Source of the DNA: an uncultured Acidimicrobiales bacterium
GTDB taxonomy: Bacteria > Actinomycetota > Acidimicrobiia > Acidimicrobiales > SZUA-35
Length of the DNA: 47,597 nucleotides
Assembly: GCA_938021675.1 (NCBI GenBank)
Contig: CALIFY010000060.1
Span: forward strand, 1-47,597
Reading direction: 5' to 3'
In this document: positions 24,735 to 32,781 of the stretch, one piece after another
Layout: each line of letters starts with the position of its first letter
How positions within the stretch are numbered: the stretch's first letter is position 1
Translations under genes and position numbers: made by a program
Notes under the pieces: generated by a model
Seen by the model: the letters and a program-made list of their open reading frames with translations, nothing else
What the model was told of the DNA's origin: nothing
Databases searched by the model: none

Positions 24735-25166
24735 TCAGCCGGCGGGCGGGCGAGCGAGCGCTGCCGTCGCCCGGGCCGCCATCAGGCCACAGCCAAACAC
24801 CAGGACAAGCCCGATTCCGGGCGCCCATCCGGTGGTCCCGACACGAAGCACGAGTTTGCCGATCTGCCACAGGGGCAACATGATCGCCGCCGCGCTCATG
24901 GCCGCTGCTTGGGCGACGGCCAACGAACGAATCGGCACCAAGCCGGCCCCTACACCGAGCACCCCGGCATAGAACAGGACGAGGCCAGGCCCGGCGAACC
25001 CGCGGTACACGCCGATGCCAGTCTCGATCCAGGGGAGGAACGAGCCGATGAGTACCCCGATGGCTAACAGCAACATGAGGCGCTGACGGGGGTGCGACCA
25101 GGCCAGGCGACCTGAACGCCTAGCACCGGATGTGGCAGCGGATCGGGATACGTCGATGGCGGCCAT
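24735..25166 (-). CDS. Unknown four-helix membrane protein
   Basis: A 143-residue protein with four hydrophobic segments (RLMLLLAIGVLIGSFLPWI; GLVLFYAGVLGVGAGLVP; AAAMSAAAIMLPLWQIG; GIGLVLVFGCGLMAARA). The basic N-terminus ARRSGRLAWSHPRQR would face the cytoplasm. I do not recognise a family. It is the first gene of the symporter-LytS-LytTR unit, ending 16 nt before the DUF485-like gene. It faces the second symporter pair across a 254-bp gap. I chose the ATG at 25166; the frame is open to 25202. Confidence 0.65.
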   Translation of the reverse strand: MAAIDVSRSAATSGARRSGRLAWSHPRQRLMLLLAIGVLIGSFLPWIETGIGVYRGFAGPGLVLFYAGVLGVGAGLVPIRSLAVAQAAAMSAAAIMLPLWQIGKLVLRVGTTGWAPGIGLVLVFGCGLMAARATAALARPPAG

Positions 25167-25238
25167 GGCCCGACAGTAGATCCGGGCCCCACCGGCAACC
25201 AAGCGGGACCGATCGAGCGGCGGGAGGCGGACCTCGAA

Positions 25239-25254
25239 CGGTCGATTTCGACCG
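25239..25254. promoter_or_regulatory. Palindrome in divergent symporter control region
   Basis: CGGTCGA-TT-TCGACCG has perfect 7-bp arms. It lies in the 254-bp gap between the two divergent transport units, 72 bp from the start at 25166. It is a candidate operator shared by both units. It is not of the direct-repeat form expected of LytTR proteins. Confidence 0.4.
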
Positions 25255-25420
25255 CCGAGTGGTGACCGGACACCAGCGACCGTGGGTTACGGCGCGACCG
25301 ACCACCTGGTAACGACGCTGAACAGACCATTGTCGCCGTCCACCGGATTTCCCTTCCCACCGACCGCCGTCTCTGGCTTTGGTGGAGAAAAACGACAACG
25401 CGTTGAAGGGGGAACCGACC

Positions 25421-25705
25421 TTGAATGAATCGGACCGGAGCGCCTATTGGCACTCGAACCTGCGCCTCATGGCAACACTCCTCACGGTGTGGGCTTTGGT
25501 GTCTTTGGTAGCGAGCACTTTGATTGTCGATTGGTTGAATAACGTCAACATCGGAAGCGTGCCGCTTGGATTTTGGATGGGCCAACAGGGCTCCATTATC
25601 ACATTCGTGATTCTGATCGCCATCTACGTCTGGCGGATGGAGAAGCTCGACAAGGCATTCGGGATCGATGAGGATGCAGAGCTTGCACGCCAGGAGAAAT
25701 CATGA
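25421..25705 (+). CDS. Symporter small subunit (DUF4212)
   Basis: A 94-residue protein with two helices (LRLMATLLTVWALVSLVAS and GFWMGQQGSIITFVILIAIY). The blocks AYWHSNLRLM, LGFWMGQQGSI and YVWRMEKLDKAFG are typical of the DUF4212 small subunit of solute:sodium symporters. I chose the TTG at 25421 because AAGGGGGA lies six bases before it. Starting at 25379 or 25382 would add 13-14 residues without that ribosome site. The stop overlaps the next start by 4 nt (ATGA), so the subunits are made together. Confidence 0.88.
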   Translation: MNESDRSAYWHSNLRLMATLLTVWALVSLVASTLIVDWLNNVNIGSVPLGFWMGQQGSIITFVILIAIYVWRMEKLDKAFGIDEDAELARQEKS

Positions 25706-27381
25706 GCACATTCGGGTGGACCGTATTGTGGGTCTTGATCACCTTCGGGATCTATATCTTTATCGCGTTTCGGAGCCGGGCGAAGAGCACGGGCGACTTC
25801 TACGTCGCCGGTGCCGGCGTTCCCGCCATCGCAAACGGTGCGGCGGTTGCCGCCGATTGGATGTCGGCAGCGTCGTTTATCTCGATGGCCGGACTCGTCG
25901 CCTTTCAAGGGTATGGGGGCGCGGTATTTCTGATGGGTTGGACCGGGGGCTACGTGTTGTTGGCCCTCTTGCTGGCCCCGTACCTTCGAAAGTTCGGTAA
26001 ATACACGGTGCCAGACTTCGTCGGAGACCGGTACTCCGATGGTGCCAGAGTCGTGGCCGTCGTCGCCGCCATTTTCGTATCGCTGACCTACGTCGCCGGC
26101 CAGATGCGCGGCGTCGGCGTGGTCTTTAGCCGGTTCCTAGAAGTTGAAGTGACGACCGGTGTGCTGATCGGCATGGCGGTCGTGTTGTTCTACGCGGTAC
26201 TGGGCGGGATGAAAGGCATCACGTGGACCCAGGTAGCGCAGTACTCAGTCTTGATCGTCGCCTACTTGATTCCGGCGGTAGCCATCGCCAATCAGCTGAC
26301 CGGGAACCCGATTCCTCATCTCAGTTTCGGACAGATCCTGGAACGGTTGGACGGCATTCAGACCGACCTCGGATTCGCCGCATACTCGGACCCGTTTGCC
26401 ACTCACACGAGAACCAATCTGTTTCTGATCACGGCCACGCTGATGGTCGGTACTGCGGGGCTTCCCCATGTGATCGTCCGGTTCTACACCACCCGTACGG
26501 TCAAGGCCGCTCGACGGTCGGCGCTTTTCGCTCTGTTCTTCATCGCCATTCTGTACACGACCGCACCGGCGGTCGGTGTCTTCGCCAAATTCAACGTGAT
26601 CGACACGGTCGAGGGCGCCCAGTTGAGCGAGCTCGAACAGATCGATTGGGTTGCTGGATGGTCGGAGACCGGCCTGCTGGAAATCGAAGATAAGAACGGC
26701 GACGGTGTCATCAACTACACGCCGGACGAAGACACGAACGAGCTGATCACCTTCGACCGGGACATCCTCGTGTTGGCCAACCCCGAGGTGGCCGGTCTAC
26801 CTACGGCGGTGGTCGGGCTTGTCGCTGCGGGCGGGTTGGCGGCCGCGTTATCGACGGCGTCGGGGCTGTTGCTCGTCATATCGTCCTCGGTGGCTCACGA
26901 CCTCGTTTACAAGTTGTTCCGGCCCGATGCGACCGAGGCACAACGGTTGCGGTGGGGCCGCATAGCCATGGCGGGGGCGGTGACGGTAGCCGGGTATTTC
27001 GGGGTGAACCCTCCTGGTTTCGTCGGTGAAGTGGTCGCCTTGGCCTTCGGGCTTGCTGCGGCGAGTTTCTTCCCGGTACTCGTACTCGGCATCTTCTGGA
27101 AACGAGCAAACGCCCCCGGCGCCATCGCCGGCATGGTCGTCGGCCTCGGCACCGCTGCCCCCTACATGTACCTGCTGATTTGGGGTGGAATGGATCCCTG
27201 GTTCGGGGTCGACAAAGCCGGTGTCGGCGTCATATCGGCGGTATTCAACGCCATCGCCATCGTCGTCGTGTCGCTCAGGACCGACCCGCCAAGCCAGGAG
27301 CTACAAGACCTGGTCGAGAACGTCCGGTACCCGGGCAACGTCTCGGTTGGCTCACAAGGTACGCCTCTAGAGACCGCATAA
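25702..27381 (+). CDS. VC_2705-type sodium:solute symporter
   Basis: The large subunit (559 aa) of a two-component SSS transporter. Typical blocks are GVPAIANGAAVAADWMSAASFI, KYTVPDFVGDRYS, YVAGQMRGVGVVFSRFLEV, GGMKGITWTQVAQY, GTAGLPHVIVRFYTT and GLLLVISSSVAHDLVYKL. An acidic loop near residues 315-355 (LLEIEDKNGDGVINYTPDED) is EF-hand-like, with Asp/Asn/Gly spacing that could bind calcium. VC_2705 transporters take up acetate- or related organic-acid-type substrates; the exact one is unknown here. Divergence from another symporter unit with a two-component system suggests joint regulation. The gene ends at a strong hairpin. Confidence 0.9.
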   Translation: MSTFGWTVLWVLITFGIYIFIAFRSRAKSTGDFYVAGAGVPAIANGAAVAADWMSAASFISMAGLVAFQGYGGAVFLMGWTGGYVLLALLLAPYLRKFGKYTVPDFVGDRYSDGARVVAVVAAIFVSLTYVAGQMRGVGVVFSRFLEVEVTTGVLIGMAVVLFYAVLGGMKGITWTQVAQYSVLIVAYLIPAVAIANQLTGNPIPHLSFGQILERLDGIQTDLGFAAYSDPFATHTRTNLFLITATLMVGTAGLPHVIVRFYTTRTVKAARRSALFALFFIAILYTTAPAVGVFAKFNVIDTVEGAQLSELEQIDWVAGWSETGLLEIEDKNGDGVINYTPDEDTNELITFDRDILVLANPEVAGLPTAVVGLVAAGGLAAALSTASGLLLVISSSVAHDLVYKLFRPDATEAQRLRWGRIAMAGAVTVAGYFGVNPPGFVGEVVALAFGLAAASFFPVLVLGIFWKRANAPGAIAGMVVGLGTAAPYMYLLIWGGMDPWFGVDKAGVGVISAVFNAIAIVVVSLRTDPPSQELQDLVENVRYPGNVSVGSQGTPLETA

Positions 27382-27397
27382 CTCCCTCACCGGCTGA

Positions 27398-27445
27398 ACA
27401 GCCCGGTCGTCAACTCGGGAGTTCCGGGATTGATGGCCGGGCTGT
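27398..27445. terminator. Bidirectional terminator-like hairpin
   Basis: ACAGCCCGG (27398-27406) and CCGGGCTGT (27437-27445) are perfect 9-bp arms. A smaller AACTC/GAGTT stem lies inside the loop. It sits between the symporter stop and the convergent GNAT gene, where a terminator serves both. There is no long T-run. Confidence 0.5.
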
Positions 27446-27476
27446 GGCGCGCCGAGACCAACGGAGCATGCGGCGG

Positions 27477-28283
27477 TCACCGGCTGAAGACCAACTGGCT
27501 GTCGACCAGCACCAAACCCGCCTTGCTCAGGTTCCGTGCTGAGACACCGGTGACCGCGGTTGCCGCAACCGCCGAGCATCCGACGATCGACGCCGCAGCG
27601 ATGCGGTGGTCGAGCAATGCGGTCTGGACACCCTGGTTTCGGTAGCTGGGGATGGTCGCTGCGGCACTCAACCAGGCCACGCCGTCGACATGATGAATAG
27701 CGCCGCAACCGACGGCTTCGCCATCCTTCGATGCCAAGTACGCTGTCCATCCAGCAACCCGCCGAGCGGCCAGACAGTACTGTTCACCAACGGCGCGGGT
27801 TGCCGCGGTGCCGGCCTCGGTCCCTATGGCGAAGACGTCGAGCCACCGTTCGATCTCATCGTCACCGACGACGGTGATCTCCCACTCGCCGGGCATCGCT
27901 CGGTTCGCCATCACCGATCGGTCGGTTGCTGTCGTAGACACCGGAGCGGCTCGGAGTTGACGGAACCATCGGGCCCGGTAGCCGGCCTTGGCCAACCGAT
28001 CGAGCGTGCCCGCATCGGCCAGTGCGCTCAGCTGTACGGCCGCCGGCAGACCAGCGTCGGCGTAGAAGGCGTCGATCTCGTCCAACTGCGACCAGGTGAG
28101 CGATGGACCGATACCGATGGCCCGATTGACGTAGCGATCACGGCCGAGGGCCACCAACACACCATCGCCCAGCGTCCGGAACCGAACCGCCGGACCACCG
28201 TTGTCTTGCAACGATCTGGCGATGGCGGCAATCGCCATCGCTTCCGAAGAGTGCAACAACGACAATTCGATCCGATCGATCAC
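27477..28283 (-). CDS. GNAT-family acetyltransferase
   Basis: A protein of about 268 residues with a C-terminal GNAT fold. The acetyl-CoA motif is in AAATIPSYRNQGVQTALLDHRI (R-x-x-G-x-Q), preceded by GEAVGCGAIHHVDGVAWLS. The end (NLSKAGLVLVDSQLVFSR) is the usual closing strand. The N-terminal half resembles the first, less conserved half of tandem GNAT proteins. The acceptor is unknown. I place the start at the GTG at 28283. The frame is open to 28364, but that extension covers a perfect hairpin in the intergenic gap. Confidence 0.82.
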   Translation of the reverse strand: MIDRIELSLLHSSEAMAIAAIARSLQDNGGPAVRFRTLGDGVLVALGRDRYVNRAIGIGPSLTWSQLDEIDAFYADAGLPAAVQLSALADAGTLDRLAKAGYRARWFRQLRAAPVSTTATDRSVMANRAMPGEWEITVVGDDEIERWLDVFAIGTEAGTAATRAVGEQYCLAARRVAGWTAYLASKDGEAVGCGAIHHVDGVAWLSAAATIPSYRNQGVQTALLDHRIAAASIVGCSAVAATAVTGVSARNLSKAGLVLVDSQLVFSR

Positions 28284-28338
28284 CTTGATATACGGTAACG
28301 ACCGGCAGCGTAGGGTAACGACCGGATGGATTCGACCA

Positions 28339-28372
28339 AGGCTGGGGTGTCCAGTGACGACCACCCCAGCCT
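28339..28372 (-). terminator. Hairpin downstream of the META-domain gene
   Basis: AGGCTGGGGTG (28339-28349) and CACCCCAGCCT (28362-28372) form a perfect 11-bp stem with a 12-nt loop. It is the second of two hairpins after the stop of the gene ending at 28506. It is probably a terminator, although no T-run follows. Confidence 0.45.
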
Positions 28373-28383
28373 CAGTCCCGGTG

Positions 28384-28418
28384 CGGGAGAGCTATCCGCT
28401 ACCCAGTGGGCTCTCCCG
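28384..28418 (-). terminator. First of two tandem intergenic hairpins
   Basis: CGGGAGAGC (28384-28392) and GCTCTCCCG (28410-28418) are perfect 9-bp arms around a 17-nt loop. It lies about 90 nt beyond the stop of the META-domain gene and directly before the second hairpin, as in tandem terminators. Confidence 0.4.
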
Positions 28419-28505
28419 TACCGACGCCGCCGACCACCCACCCCTTAGGTTGAGTAGTCAGCGCTCGAATTGAAACCGTGGGCGAGATTGTCTGGTGTGG
28501 CCTCA

Positions 28506-29891
28506 CTAGGGCTCCCAGATATCGAGGTTGACGGCGACGACACGCCCGGCGTCGTCGAACAAAATGTCGACGGAGAACCAGTCGATGCACGAATCGATTC
28601 CGGTCGGGACGACGGCGACATGTCGGACCGATTGGACGGCGGGAAGGGGCATCGGTGGCGCAGCGCAATGGTTGTGAGCTCCGACGGACACATCGACCGT
28701 CTCTGCTGCGGCCAGGGCTTCAAGGGCCGAGAACGGCCCGGTCCTCGCTCTAAAAAAGGCATCGGGATCCAACCGCCAGGCCGCCGAGTCGGCGAGTTCA
28801 GCCGGTGTCCGAACTACGGCATGGACGCTTCCACCGAGGGTTAGCGACACCTCATCGGAATGCCAAGCCAGTTCCGAGTTGGTAAGGTCGCCAGCCCGTA
28901 GCGCATCGACTACCGCCTGCTCGGCCACGGTGACCTCGAGTTCAGCGTCTGTCGTCCCTTCGACGATCAACCGTTCCTCGTCATCGAGCCGACCGGTGAT
29001 GGTGGTCTCGAGGGTCCCGACGGCGTCGGGGTTATCAATCCCTACAAGGGTGAGCCACCGACCGGGGCAAACCACTCCGCCCGACGGTTGCGTACCGCAC
29101 AAGATCGATCCGCCATCGAGTCTGGTAAGCCAGCCCCGCACCTCGAACTCTCCCGTCGGCACCATGTCGAGTACTTCGTTGACCGAACGGACCGGATCCG
29201 TTTCGCTTCTCGCGTCGACCGCCTCGCCGACCGTGCCGGCGCGCTCGTACACCAGTTCAACGTCTACACCGGACAACACCATGTTGTCGCCCTTACCCTC
29301 GAAGGAAATTTCGGTCACCGTGCGAAGCGCATCGAGGTAGCGGCCGTTATCGCCGCACCCGTCGTCGTCTCCATCGATTGGGCCGATCTGGAGCTGTGCC
29401 CCGTAGAAGGACACCGTTCCGTCGAAATCGTTGCAGCCATCGCTTCCATAAACGGTGGTGGATCCGACTATGAGCGTCACCGGACCGGGTACCGCCTCGA
29501 CATCGATTCTCTGTCCGCCAACACCTCCAGAAATAAGGATCCACGACGTCCCATCAACCGGTTCGCCGATATCCAGAACTCGTTCGGCCGCAGAAGACGA
29601 TCGCTCTTCGTCAGCCGGCTTGGTTTGATCGGTGGATGCCAATTCGGTGGTGATCAGCTCGTCGCTCGGACTCCATCCGCTGGCCCCCACAACGACGGTG
29701 AACAAACCAGCAAACGCGGCGACCGCTACGCCGGTGACGACCACCAACCGAAGCCAGCCGTTTGTTGGTGACGACGAAGCGCGAACGGCCGGTGCCCCGT
29801 CGGCGGTCGTGACGATGGCCGTGTCAGCTCGAAGGCGATCGAATGCGGCACCGACGAGCTCATCAGGATCCGAAGGCGGCAAAGCGCTCAT
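28506..29891 (-). CDS. META-domain membrane protein, probable anti-sigma factor
   Basis: A 461-residue protein encoded immediately after an ECF sigma factor, overlapping it by 4 nt (ATGA). That arrangement is typical of a sigma/anti-sigma pair. The first 45 residues (SDPDELVGAAFDRLRADTAIV) would be cytoplasmic. A single helix spans about 47-69, and the rest would be outside. Residues about 105-218 resemble a META/HslJ domain (SDGCNDFDGTVSFYGAQLQIGP, then DGCGDNGRYLDALR). The remaining C-terminal part (about 225-461) I do not recognise; it contains cysteines that could form disulfides. There is no obvious zinc-binding ZAS motif (HxxxCxxC), so the anti-sigma role is inference from position and topology. 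Confidence 0.7.
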   Translation of the reverse strand: MSALPPSDPDELVGAAFDRLRADTAIVTTADGAPAVRASSSPTNGWLRLVVVTGVAVAAFAGLFTVVVGASGWSPSDELITTELASTDQTKPADEERSSSAAERVLDIGEPVDGTSWILISGGVGGQRIDVEAVPGPVTLIVGSTTVYGSDGCNDFDGTVSFYGAQLQIGPIDGDDDGCGDNGRYLDALRTVTEISFEGKGDNMVLSGVDVELVYERAGTVGEAVDARSETDPVRSVNEVLDMVPTGEFEVRGWLTRLDGGSILCGTQPSGGVVCPGRWLTLVGIDNPDAVGTLETTITGRLDDEERLIVEGTTDAELEVTVAEQAVVDALRAGDLTNSELAWHSDEVSLTLGGSVHAVVRTPAELADSAAWRLDPDAFFRARTGPFSALEALAAAETVDVSVGAHNHCAAPPMPLPAVQSVRHVAVVPTGIDSCIDWFSVDILFDDAGRVVAVNLDIWEP

Positions 29892-30421
29892 CGGCCGCCG
29901 CCCTCCAGGCGGCGGCGAAGCGTTTGCCGACCCCGGTGAAGATGAACCCGCACGGTGGCCGGTGAGATGTCGAGGACCTCGGCGATATAGGCAACCGATG
30001 CGTCCTCCAAGTAGTGCAAGGCAACGGCCGCTCGCTGTTTGCCGGGGAGGGCGGCGACCGCCTCCCACACCTTGTCATCGACAGCGGGCGGGGCAGGGTC
30101 GATCGTTGGTTCCGGACGTTGGAGCAGGAACCGTGCCTTGGCTTCCCGGGCCAGACGCCGACGTTGAGACAACGCTCGGTTGATAACGACTCGCCGGAGC
30201 CATGCACCCGGTCGGTCGTATCCAACCACCGAACTCCAGTGCTTGTCGAGCTGGGCCAGCGACTCCTGGGCGATGTCTTCGGCGTGGGCCCGACTGCCGC
30301 TCACCGCAGCAGCGAGGGCGACCATGGCAGCGTATTCAGCATGAAAGACCGAATCGAAGGTCGGTGCCGCCATCAACGCGGCTCGATCGAAACTGTTAGG
30401 TTCGATCGGCTCAGCAGCCAC
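29888..30421 (-). CDS. ECF-family RNA polymerase sigma factor
   Basis: A sigma factor of about 177 residues. Region 2 covers FDSVFHAEYAAMVALAAAVSG and HAEDIAQESLAQLDKHW with the D-x-x-Q-E motif and GAWLRRVVINRALSQRRR. Region 4 covers VWEAVAALPGKQRAAVALHYLEDASVAYIAEVLDISPATVRVHLHRGRQTL, a typical helix-turn-helix. This resembles the actinobacterial SigE-like ECF group. I chose GTG at 30421 because AGGAGG lies seven bases before it; GTG 30424 is adjacent. The frame is open to 30604, but nothing sigma-like lies there. It is co-translated with the membrane protein downstream, its likely inhibitor. Its own promoter must lie in 30424-30552. Confidence 0.92.
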   Translation of the reverse strand: MAAEPIEPNSFDRAALMAAPTFDSVFHAEYAAMVALAAAVSGSRAHAEDIAQESLAQLDKHWSSVVGYDRPGAWLRRVVINRALSQRRRLAREAKARFLLQRPEPTIDPAPPAVDDKVWEAVAALPGKQRAAVALHYLEDASVAYIAEVLDISPATVRVHLHRGRQTLRRRLEGGGR

Positions 30422-30426
30422 CACAT

Positions 30427-30434
30427 CACCTCCT
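30427..30434 (-). promoter_or_regulatory. Strong ribosome-binding site of the ECF gene
   Basis: On the minus strand AGGAGGTG is an almost perfect match to the anti-Shine-Dalgarno sequence. Its core ends seven bases before the GTG at 30421. It decides the start and rules out the longer reading. Confidence 0.7.
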
Positions 30435-30552
30435 ACCACTTTCGTGCCCGCTACTACAGTCATGCCCAAAAATGCCTTCCTTGAAACCTTTACATCAACA
30501 CACACGTCGGATAGGGCTCTTGCGTTTACCAAAACCTTGACTCTTCGACTAA

Positions 30553-31617
30553 TCAGCGATCGAAGTGTTGATAGTCCCGGATCGACCGGAACGAACCGCC
30601 CCACCGCCAGCCAATATCGGCGAACGAAGTCTGCACGACATCGCCCGGCCGGATCATCGCCGGATGGTAGTTCTGGCGGTCGACGTATTCAGCACCCTTT
30701 GGTGGGAGTACCTGCAGGGACGACACGTACGGGTTCTGCATCGGGTTGATATCGACCGCCATCCCGTAGGAGTGGCGAGACCAAGATGTGCCACCGGTGA
30801 CCGCCCGGCAGTTGAACGCACTGGTGTTGTTTGCCTCCATCGATGCGGCATCGTCGCCGTCGTACACATCGATGGGGCGTATCGACTCCACGGGATAGCG
30901 AGCACCGTACAACCGCTCGAACACCGCGGCGATATCGTCGGCAACCGCCGCCCGAACGATCAACGTGCCACGCTGATAGGATCCGGCGAAGTCGACGTAG
31001 TCGACCTCCACCGCCCGCAGATCGTCGGGATGTACCGGACATCCAGGCTTCCAGGACCGGGCGACGTCGGCTTCGGATACCGAAGACACGACCGCCCCGT
31101 ACTTCGGTAGGTCGACCGGCACCGTTCCGGTTCGAGTCTTGTTCTCGGGGGACTCCGACAACAGCAACACCAACTCCGATCGAGGCAGACCGGCGGCCAA
31201 CTCTCCGACCCAGTACTGGGCGCCCTCGGCGTCGCCCGGCCGGCCGAGCACGTTGCGATAGGTCTGGTCGACAAAGTCCGCATCGGCTTCTGCGTCAAAG
31301 CGCCTGGCGAACTCGGCGCTGTTGAGAAACCCATCGGCTACGGCGCGCAACGAAACTCCTTCCACTCTGGCGCTCACCCAGTAGGCGAACCCGGACCCGT
31401 CGGGGGATCGGCCGAGAACGGAACGGTACAACCGCTCCACTTCCCCCTCCTCCGGCCTCGATGGCGAGTCAGCTGCCGCGGCCGCTGGTCGGACCGCGGC
31501 GGCCAGCGTGACACCGACCATCGCTGCCAACATCAGCGCGCTGCCCAGCAGTCGCCATGCGGCCGGCTTGGCTATCGAAGACACTGCCTGCGATGACGTC
31601 GACGGCGAACTGGTCAC
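30553..31617 (-). CDS. Secreted M15-family peptidase with DUF4214 module
   Basis: An exported 354-residue protein. The signal peptide (about 15-49) ends AAAVRPAAAAA. Residues about 58-155 are a DUF4214 module with two repeats (VERLYRSVLGRSPDGSGFAYWV and VDQTYRNVLGRPGDAEGAQYWV). The C-terminal domain (about 185-354) is an M15 zinc peptidase of the VanY/L,D-endopeptidase type: SWSRHSYGMAVDINPMQNPY (His282, Asp289) and the final GWRWGGSFRSIRDYQHF (His351). Such enzymes cut peptidoglycan peptide bonds. The DUF4214 part might direct the enzyme to an envelope or surface ligand. It lies upstream of, and in the same direction as, the ECF gene, 132 nt away, and could be part of an envelope-stress set. 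Confidence 0.85.
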   Translation of the reverse strand: MTSSPSTSSQAVSSIAKPAAWRLLGSALMLAAMVGVTLAAAVRPAAAAADSPSRPEEGEVERLYRSVLGRSPDGSGFAYWVSARVEGVSLRAVADGFLNSAEFARRFDAEADADFVDQTYRNVLGRPGDAEGAQYWVGELAAGLPRSELVLLLSESPENKTRTGTVPVDLPKYGAVVSSVSEADVARSWKPGCPVHPDDLRAVEVDYVDFAGSYQRGTLIVRAAVADDIAAVFERLYGARYPVESIRPIDVYDGDDAASMEANNTSAFNCRAVTGGTSWSRHSYGMAVDINPMQNPYVSSLQVLPPKGAEYVDRQNYHPAMIRPGDVVQTSFADIGWRWGGSFRSIRDYQHFDR

Positions 31618-32781
31618 CGCAACAGACTAGTTTCGACCCCGCCACCGCCGACGGTTCTTGCCCCGCTTAGGCGACGGATAGAAGACGACGGTCACTGTGG
31701 TTGCAACGTCGGGCAGCTCCGCCTTCGTCGATCAACACAATGTCGCACAGTCGGGAACCGCTGACAGCGAGCGATCCGACTCCGACTGAAGGACGTCAGG
31801 CCGCTTCTGCATCCGATCCGCCGGCGCTCGCCTTCAGGGGTGCCGCGCAGATTTTATTTTGCCGGCCGATCCGGGCTTCAGGCCTGAATCTTAGCGCCAA
31901 TCTAGACCGCGAGTAAGAGTGAGCAGTATCCACACTGTCCGAAACGCGACGCAGAACCATGTAGGCTCACCACGAGTAGGTATCCACCCGCATCGCGCAC
32001 CACGTGATGCAGTCGTTAGTACCCGCCAATTTCAATGGTTTGGAGTCAGTAGCCGAGATGCTGCCACCACGATTGTTGTTTCTTGCCGCTCTAACCAGCT
32101 CGATAGGCATGGCTGGACTGTTCGTCCTGAGGTTTAGCCCCACTCTGGCCGTAGCCGGAACGATAACCATCATCGCTGCGGCGGCCATTCACGACATGGC
32201 CCAGAGCCCGACCCCTATCAAAACCAAGACCAACCAGAACCGCTCCGACTCGACTCGATCAGCGCCAAAGCGAACCTCTCGTCGATAAATTCATCGCCGT
32301 GTGACAAATTGCGCAACGCCTCGCACACCCGATGTCGGCGCCAGAGGCACACATCGCTCACGTCGCACCCAACAACCCGTCGAACCCGGCGAGCAGGCGA
32401 CGTGGTACGCAACAGACAACACCCCCTCCCATCGTTCGAGTTCGCGATCCCGGAACACCATCGGAAGACAAAGCGACGGCTGCCGCAAGCGGTATCGGCA
32501 GGTCCAATGTCAATGCGTCAGTCGGCCTCGAAGCGCCGCCATCACCGCAGGGGCAATCTCTGGAGTTGAAGTTCCGAGCGCTAACGAAACGGAAACCGGC
32601 CAAGCCGTTCAACGATCTTCGACGCATTCTCGACGAGGAGATGACCGCCAGCCCTACCACGCCGATCTAAACACCAGATCACATCGTGGTTTCAAACACA
32701 TTAACCACAACCCCTCAACAAGTGAATTTATTACGACGCGACCCGCTGCACATTTAGACAAAAAGTCAATAGAGTCAATGG
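31618..32781. other. Long stretch without a convincing gene
   Basis: About 1.16 kb separates the M15 gene from the Mrp operon, and the two are divergent. Several short frames exist, none with a recognisable family. The best candidate is the two-helix frame at 32058-32288. A proline/serine-rich frame at 32332-32670 has no supporting features. The last 90 bases (32690-32781) are AT-rich and probably hold the Mrp promoter. Confidence 0.5.
32058..32288 (+). CDS. Possible small two-helix membrane protein
   Basis: This 76-residue frame starts MLPPRLLFLAALTSSIGMAG and has two hydrophobic segments (about 4-26 and 28-48) followed by a polar, basic tail (KTKTNQNRSDSTRSAPKRTSRR). I do not recognise it. 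A weak GGAG lies 13-16 bases before the ATG. Third-position GC is only moderate, so coding is uncertain. It could be chance. Confidence 0.25.
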   Translation: MLPPRLLFLAALTSSIGMAGLFVLRFSPTLAVAGTITIIAAAAIHDMAQSPTPIKTKTNQNRSDSTRSAPKRTSRR

